The notes below the pieces were generated by a model. The model did not search any database. It was given only the letters and a program-made list of their open reading frames with translations, and had not been told where the DNA came from. Both the position numbers and the translations under genes were made by a program. Positions 7,196-7,320 of a DNA stretch of 7,320 nt are shown piece after piece. The stretch covers positions 1 through 7,320 of the forward strand of contig JAQVKR010000131.1 in assembly GCA_028694565.1 (NCBI GenBank), written 5' to 3'. Source of the DNA: Gammaproteobacteria bacterium (GTDB taxonomy: Bacteria > Pseudomonadota > Gammaproteobacteria > DSM-26407). Positions within the stretch are counted from its first letter, which is position 1. Each line of letters opens with the position of its first letter.

Positions 7196-7320
7196 GTGCG
7201 CCCGGCAGGGCGCACCCACTTGGAGGTGCAAGTCCTCTACTCGCCCGGCAAGGGGAAGAGTTAGCTGAACGGCAAGGGTGTCGTGGGTAACTGCGAATCT
7301 GGAGGAAGCCGAAGGCAAAG
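7196..7320 (+). mobile_element. Group II intron, 5' part (domain I), probably subclass IIC; cut by window end
   Basis: Self-splicing retroelement RNA. It begins with GTGCG, the group II 5' splice consensus. The first 20 bases form a perfect hairpin (GTGCGCCC 7196-7203, loop GGCA, GGGCGCAC 7208-7215), as expected at the start of domain I. Further on come blocks I recognise from IIC introns such as the Oceanobacillus iheyensis one: GGAGGTGCAAGTCCTC (about 7222-7237), AGTTAGCTGAACGGCAAGGG (about 7259-7278), and AATCTGGAGGAAGCCGAAGG (about 7297-7316). The 5' end lies nine bases beyond the stem of the speD terminator, just after TTTTTTCTG, which is the typical IIC target. The catalytic domain V, the 3' end and any reverse transcriptase/maturase gene lie outside the window. 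Whether it is complete and active cannot be told. Confidence 0.9.

Noticed and set aside
7208..7320. A protein-coding reading of the right edge (60 codons, minus strand, from 7318)
   Set aside because: The stretch is intron RNA domain I by its sequence blocks. The reverse frame also runs through the terminator and has no protein-family features.

Overview
The window is a GC-rich bacterial chromosome segment, most likely from a gammaproteobacterium. Three observations point there: a CRP protein very close to the E. coli/Vfr type, an E. coli-type (about 264-residue) pyruvoyl S-adenosylmethionine decarboxylase, and a gene order (trpG-trpD-trpC-crp-osmC/yhfA-like-speD) that, from memory, is the order found in Pseudomonas aeruginosa. 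The GC-rich codon use and the repeat types would suit an environmental lineage (for example Chromatiales/Ectothiorhodospiraceae-like), but genus cannot be fixed from the sequence. Most of the window is housekeeping DNA. The accessory content sits in the gaps between genes.

Left part (1-3695): the tryptophan genes trpE (5' end outside the window), trpG, trpD and trpC, all on the plus strand. TrpE and TrpG form anthranilate synthase. TrpD adds the phosphoribosyl group and TrpC closes the indole ring. trpE/trpG are 10 bases apart and trpD/trpC overlap by ATGA, but a 188-base gap between trpG and trpD holds a large inverted-repeat element (1695-1836).

Middle (3696-4512): two copies (A, 3703-3960; B, 4225-4501) of a second miniature element with about 30-base terminal inverted repeats. 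They bracket, almost to the base, a small cysteine-cluster gene (YkgJ/YeiW-like, 3966-4220). Copy B also forms the whole spacer to the convergent crp gene.

Right part (4513-7146): crp on the minus strand is divergent from an OsmC/YhfA-like gene (an arrangement also known from E. coli). A small VOC-fold (glyoxalase-like) gene follows, then speD for polyamine synthesis, which starts at TTG behind a good ribosome-binding site and ends at a strong intrinsic terminator.

Right edge (7196-7320): the first 125 bases of a group II intron, probably subclass IIC. Its GTGCG 5' end lies nine bases after the speD terminator stem, which is the known insertion habit of IIC introns. Its reverse-transcriptase gene, if any, is outside the window.

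I found no defence system, CRISPR, tRNA, rRNA or clearly new protein system. The most noteworthy signals are the paired miniature elements around the small Cys-cluster gene and the terminator-targeted intron.
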